Part shown: piece by piece, positions 60,505 to 64,000 of the stretch
Position numbering within the stretch: position 1 is the first letter of the stretch
How the letters are laid out: each line of letters begins with the position of its first letter
The notes under the pieces: generated by a model
What the model saw: only the letters and a program-made list of their open reading frames with translations
What the model was told of the DNA's origin: nothing
Databases searched by the model: none
Translations under genes and position numbers: made by a program
Assembly (NCBI GenBank): GCA_964020155.1
Contig: OZ026549.1
Coordinates: forward strand, 2,849,633-2,913,632
Length of the DNA: 64,000 bases
Direction of reading: 5' to 3'
Source of the DNA: Chondrilla cf. caribensis
Taxonomy: Eukaryota > Porifera > Demospongiae > Chondrillida > Chondrillidae

Positions 60505-60690
60505 CTTTTTAGTTATTGTTGGAGCTCTCATCTTTGTCTCGGTGGAGGATAAGCTGAAGCTAAGCCGAAAGCATTTTGAGCTGTTACATACAGTACAACC
60601 AGCAAATGTAGCTGTAATATCTTTAAAGTATTCCCATAAAAGGCTAATAATTTACGTTAATAATGCATTTTTGTGGGGAACATCAGGTGT
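60505..60690 (+). other. Copy of the candidate TM exon downstream of unit 6
   Basis: VGALIFVS and KLKLSRKHFELLHTVQ keep the same + frame as at 18190-18300, but the stretch equal to 17860-18135 is deleted, removing the possible acceptor. So this copy cannot be spliced in the way suggested for the first. Confidence 0.35.
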
Positions 60691-60699
60691 TGATATCTC

Positions 60700-61840
60700 C
60701 ACCAAAGAGTCTACAAGCAGATGGACCATGTACCACCTTGCAAGTTACTCCAAACATATCACATTCTACATAGTACTTCTATGTTTAACTTATCAAATAT
60801 TTCATCTTTCAAAATAAAACAATTATTGTATACTTATAGTTCATAACAATAACATACATGTTATATATTAGTATTGTTGCAATTGCCAACTTAAGTAGCA
60901 ATAGACAGGAAGGGTAGAGAAACATTAACAATAGGCAGTACCTTAGTATTGGATATTATGATACATTAAATAGTAACAGATAATCCATGTAGATCCCTAG
61001 TTGCATATGTAGTGTAATACACTATTTTTATCATATGACATTTTATGCAAAGTGTGTTATGCTTATAAAACTAGGTGTGCACTTTGTCCTAAACCTTGAG
61101 CTCGCTATGGAAGAAAATTATGGTCTACATATTTCTGCATATATTTACTTAAACAATTGTATTGTATTATTAGGTAAACTTTGAAAGTAAAAAGTAGTCA
61201 CTTTCGTGCCATAACGTCATATAATATTTGCAAATGGCCGGCTAATTCTAGGTCCCTAGGCTACGTCACAATATGCCCTACGTAAGCCCAAAGGAAATTT
61301 GAAAATCGTTATTCACAATTTTTAGATAACTTGTTTTTTATTCGTGGATTAAGCGGTCTGCTAATCCTTGCAGAGAGTATGGTATTCAACTTGATGAAAC
61401 ATGATTGCAATTTGTGCTTTGCAAATCTCTGAAACTGATTTGCATAAAATGAATTGAAAAGGAAAAATTCTGAATCATTGAATAAACATTTGAAAAAGAT
61501 ATTTGAAATCAATTGCAAAATCCACAAAATAAACACCAGCTAAAATTTTGTTACTGGGGCACTAATGTACGAAATGCAACAGGTACCATACTAGTTCATG
61601 CTCATCCCTATATAGTCATATAGGAGAGATATTGAGTGTGAACTCCTATGCGTTATTTTTGGGTCGAGAATGTCCACAACAATCATAGATTAAGAGTATG
61701 CATGCAAATGTTATTCAGATGATACTGGTCAGTGATTCAATTGAACAATATCAAAATTAAATAAATTTTTTGCATATTAAAATTATGTTCAGTATATTTA
61801 ATATTCAAATATTGTGCCTGAGCCTAAGTATGAAATGCAA
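60700..61840. other. Flank after unit 6
   Basis: 60820-61480 matches 18480-19180. No gene seen. Confidence 0.4.
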
Positions 61841-61849
61841 TGAGCAAAT

Positions 61850-62880
61850 GCTATTTTCAAACAATCATCTCAAACTTCCAGATAGTAACACATTCCATGA
61901 AAAATGGCCTGGCAATCCCAAATGCTATTCCTTGGCTACCATCTTCCATCCCAACACCTTTACTAAATTCCCTCACTTGAAATAACGAATATGCCAAATC
62001 CAAGGTGGCAATTATTGCTACCCTCAATAAAACCTTCGGATGGCCCCCTGTGAGAGAAACACCCCCTGTTCTGAATTCATCCTTGACCAAAGGGCACATC
62101 AGAATTCCAAGTTTGTCTCACACTGCCAGGAAATCAGTGGCAAAACTCTCCAAATTCACCAAAACAACCTCTGCCATCTTACATTCACTAGAAAAGAACT
62201 TGACCACAATTTAAATTACTGACTGCTCGAATAAACTGAAAGATACCATTGAAGCAGATCTAGAGAAAAGGGGAATGCTGTGAAATAGAATCAAATACAG
62301 CCTCCTCTCAGGGCAAATATCCTTCCTTCTAAGAGCAGGCTGTGACTGCCTACCATCTGCAATGAATTTAAGATGGACAGTCATCACTAACGGCAAGTGC
62401 AAGGTGTGCAATGTAACCAATCCCACTGTCAACCACTGCTTGTCTGGTATCTTAGCAGCAAGATAGGTCTGACTGAAGGCATGACTCTGCCCTTCTATCC
62501 ATCTGTCTGGGCCTCAAACAAATGACACAAGATGCCTCCTTCGCTATCTACGCTGGTCTCTTCAAATCCACCAACAACCATCCCACTGCGGCTCACCTCC
62601 ACTTCTTCCAGACCTGATATAGTGATTACCTCAGATCACTCAGTCATCATTCTTGAGCAAACTATCCTGTAAAAAACACTCCGGTCTTGGTAATGAATGT
62701 CACACACAGAAAGTCTCACAAGTATGATGAAGTTATAAATGACATCCTGGCCAATCACCAGAAGCTCACAGTATCTTATCATATATACCCACGATATTGG
62801 TACCCAAGGTCACTATCTAAAGTCAATGTTGTCGCCATCCCCATAGAATCCAAATCTCCCCAATTGTGTAATATTGGATA
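61850..62880 (+). pseudogene. Degenerate reverse-transcriptase relic
   Basis: Several + strand frames with stops and shifts carry pieces like the C-terminal end of retrotransposon proteins: LPSAMNLRWT then GKCKVCNVTNPTVNHCLSG (62358-62455, a Cys-x2-Cys...His-Cys knuckle) and, further on, RKSHKYDEVINDILANHQ (62705-62760). The region is less AT-rich than its flanks. There is no catalytic motif and it is clearly inactive. Confidence 0.45.
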
Positions 62881-64000
62881 ATTGTGATTAAAGTGAATTC
62901 TTGTTAACCCGCCTCAATAATTGATAATTGTGTGATTGAGTAATACATTGTAAGACATATTGTCATGAGAGCCACTACTCACATTACTGATACTATACAT
63001 AGCCAAAATAGTATTATCTATATTATAAACAAATGAAATATAGGACAGAATCCAATTTGCAAGTATAAGAACAACGGATGTTCAATCTGCTGAGCACCTT
63101 GGATGATTACAACAGGACCTGAATGTAGATTAATGAAATTTGTAAGCAAGTAAGAATATCATTAGGATCAAACATGATAATAAATTGAATTTAAAAAATA
63201 AATAATAATAGCTACAGAATGAAATAATTATATGCATTCTTGCCAAAAAGATAATATATAAAACTATAATTTTGGACACATCAACATGACTGTTACAGCA
63301 CTTTGCAATGACTGTGAATCAACATGACACTGAACACTGATACCCATATTAATTATGCTGTACCTAATGTCGTACAATACACTCATAGTACTGTTACTGT
63401 TCATTTGAATGTTGTATACACGCTGGTGGACATTTATAGCAAAATAATAGCTCTGAATTGCATATAAGAGTGATCATAGGGCAGTAAGAAGAAGTTCTTT
63501 TTGTATTAAACAACTAAAAACTATTCTTGATAGCCTCCCATCACTAAAAATAACCCAGTTACTATCTGGGTTCTATTATCTAACAAACTTACATACAAAA
63601 TTTATTACATGATGCACAAGCGTATGAAGCAACTGAGGGGTGAGCAAAATGAATTGGTCTTTTAATAGAATCTAATGTTACTACTACATTGAAATGGAAA
63701 ATGATACACGTACACTACAGAAGGTGGTCATTTTCAGTTTGATAACATTATGGTTGACTTCAAACTTGAAAACAAACACTAGGTAATGTGCTATACAGTA
63801 GCAATGACTTGGGCCAGTCTATATACTGCAAATGCTATGAACTGGTGTCAAATTTGCTTGAACCACAAGCAATCTCTTCTCTCAACTTAATTGCACCCAA
63901 AGGCATTTCACATGTTCAAATCTTCGCCTTTGACAATCAGATGTACATAGAAGTATATTTGTCAAAAGGTTACCTGTATAGATACTATAATAAATACAAT
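62881..64000. other. Upstream block of a further receptor unit, cut by the window end
   Basis: 62930-63330 matches 7200-7640 and 63380-63940 matches 9960-10560, the latter in the same order as before unit 2. The array probably continues to the right. Confidence 0.5.

Overview
This is animal nuclear DNA: AT-rich, intron-bearing, with classical GT-AG splice sites, long dinucleotide microsatellites and several eukaryotic transposon families. The best guess is an early-branching invertebrate. A demosponge fits the FN3/Ig receptors with tyrosine-studded tails, but a cnidarian cannot be excluded from sequence alone.

The window is dominated by a head-to-tail array on the + strand of one receptor gene family. 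I reconstructed its exons from conserved splice sites. The full-length pattern is: exon 1 signal peptide; exon 2 an Ig domain; exon 3 an unrecognised two-cysteine domain; exons 4 and 5 FN3 domains; exon 6 a 36-nt stalk; exon 7 transmembrane segment plus cytoplasmic tail. Every internal boundary is phase 1. Six units are visible. Unit 1 (409-3457) is a relic with the ectodomain deleted. Unit 2 (11157-17369) is complete except for a stop in the stalk exon. Unit 3 (20350-28782) is intact, about 583 aa. Unit 4 (32156-34539) is a pseudogene without a signal exon. Unit 5 (44904-49078) is a pseudogene with a frameshifted Ig and no TM exon. Unit 6 (54079-59967) is intact, about 700 aa. Scraps of further units lie at 38.9-41.7 kb and at the right end.

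Two kinds of tail sit on nearly the same ectodomain. Units 2 and 6 have a long tail with an ITIM-like site (unit 6) and LYTQP repeats. Units 1, 3 and 4 have a short tail of repeated YxxL/YxxM motifs, ITAM- or PI3K-like. Unit 3 joins a unit 2/6-type ectodomain and TM to the unit 4-type tail inside one exon. The arrangement resembles a paired activating/inhibitory receptor cluster, as in immune or allorecognition loci; this is inference.

The duplicated units carry other cargo. Upstream blocks contain a CArG box, a GGAAG motif and a TATA box. Intron 1 holds antisense RecQ-like helicase fragments and a conserved CpG-bearing segment. Three copies of a downstream block include two broken copies of a small secreted cysteine-rich peptide gene. 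Mobile elements include an intact Tc1 element (8444-9772), a Tigger/pogo element rebuilt as a fold-back (29675-31266), a 5'-truncated LINE (25287-26355), a hAT-type MITE with perfect 8-bp target duplication (41822-42156), a tRNA-derived SINE and several palindromic MITEs. Paralogous units supply empty sites for many insertions, which lets them be ordered in time.
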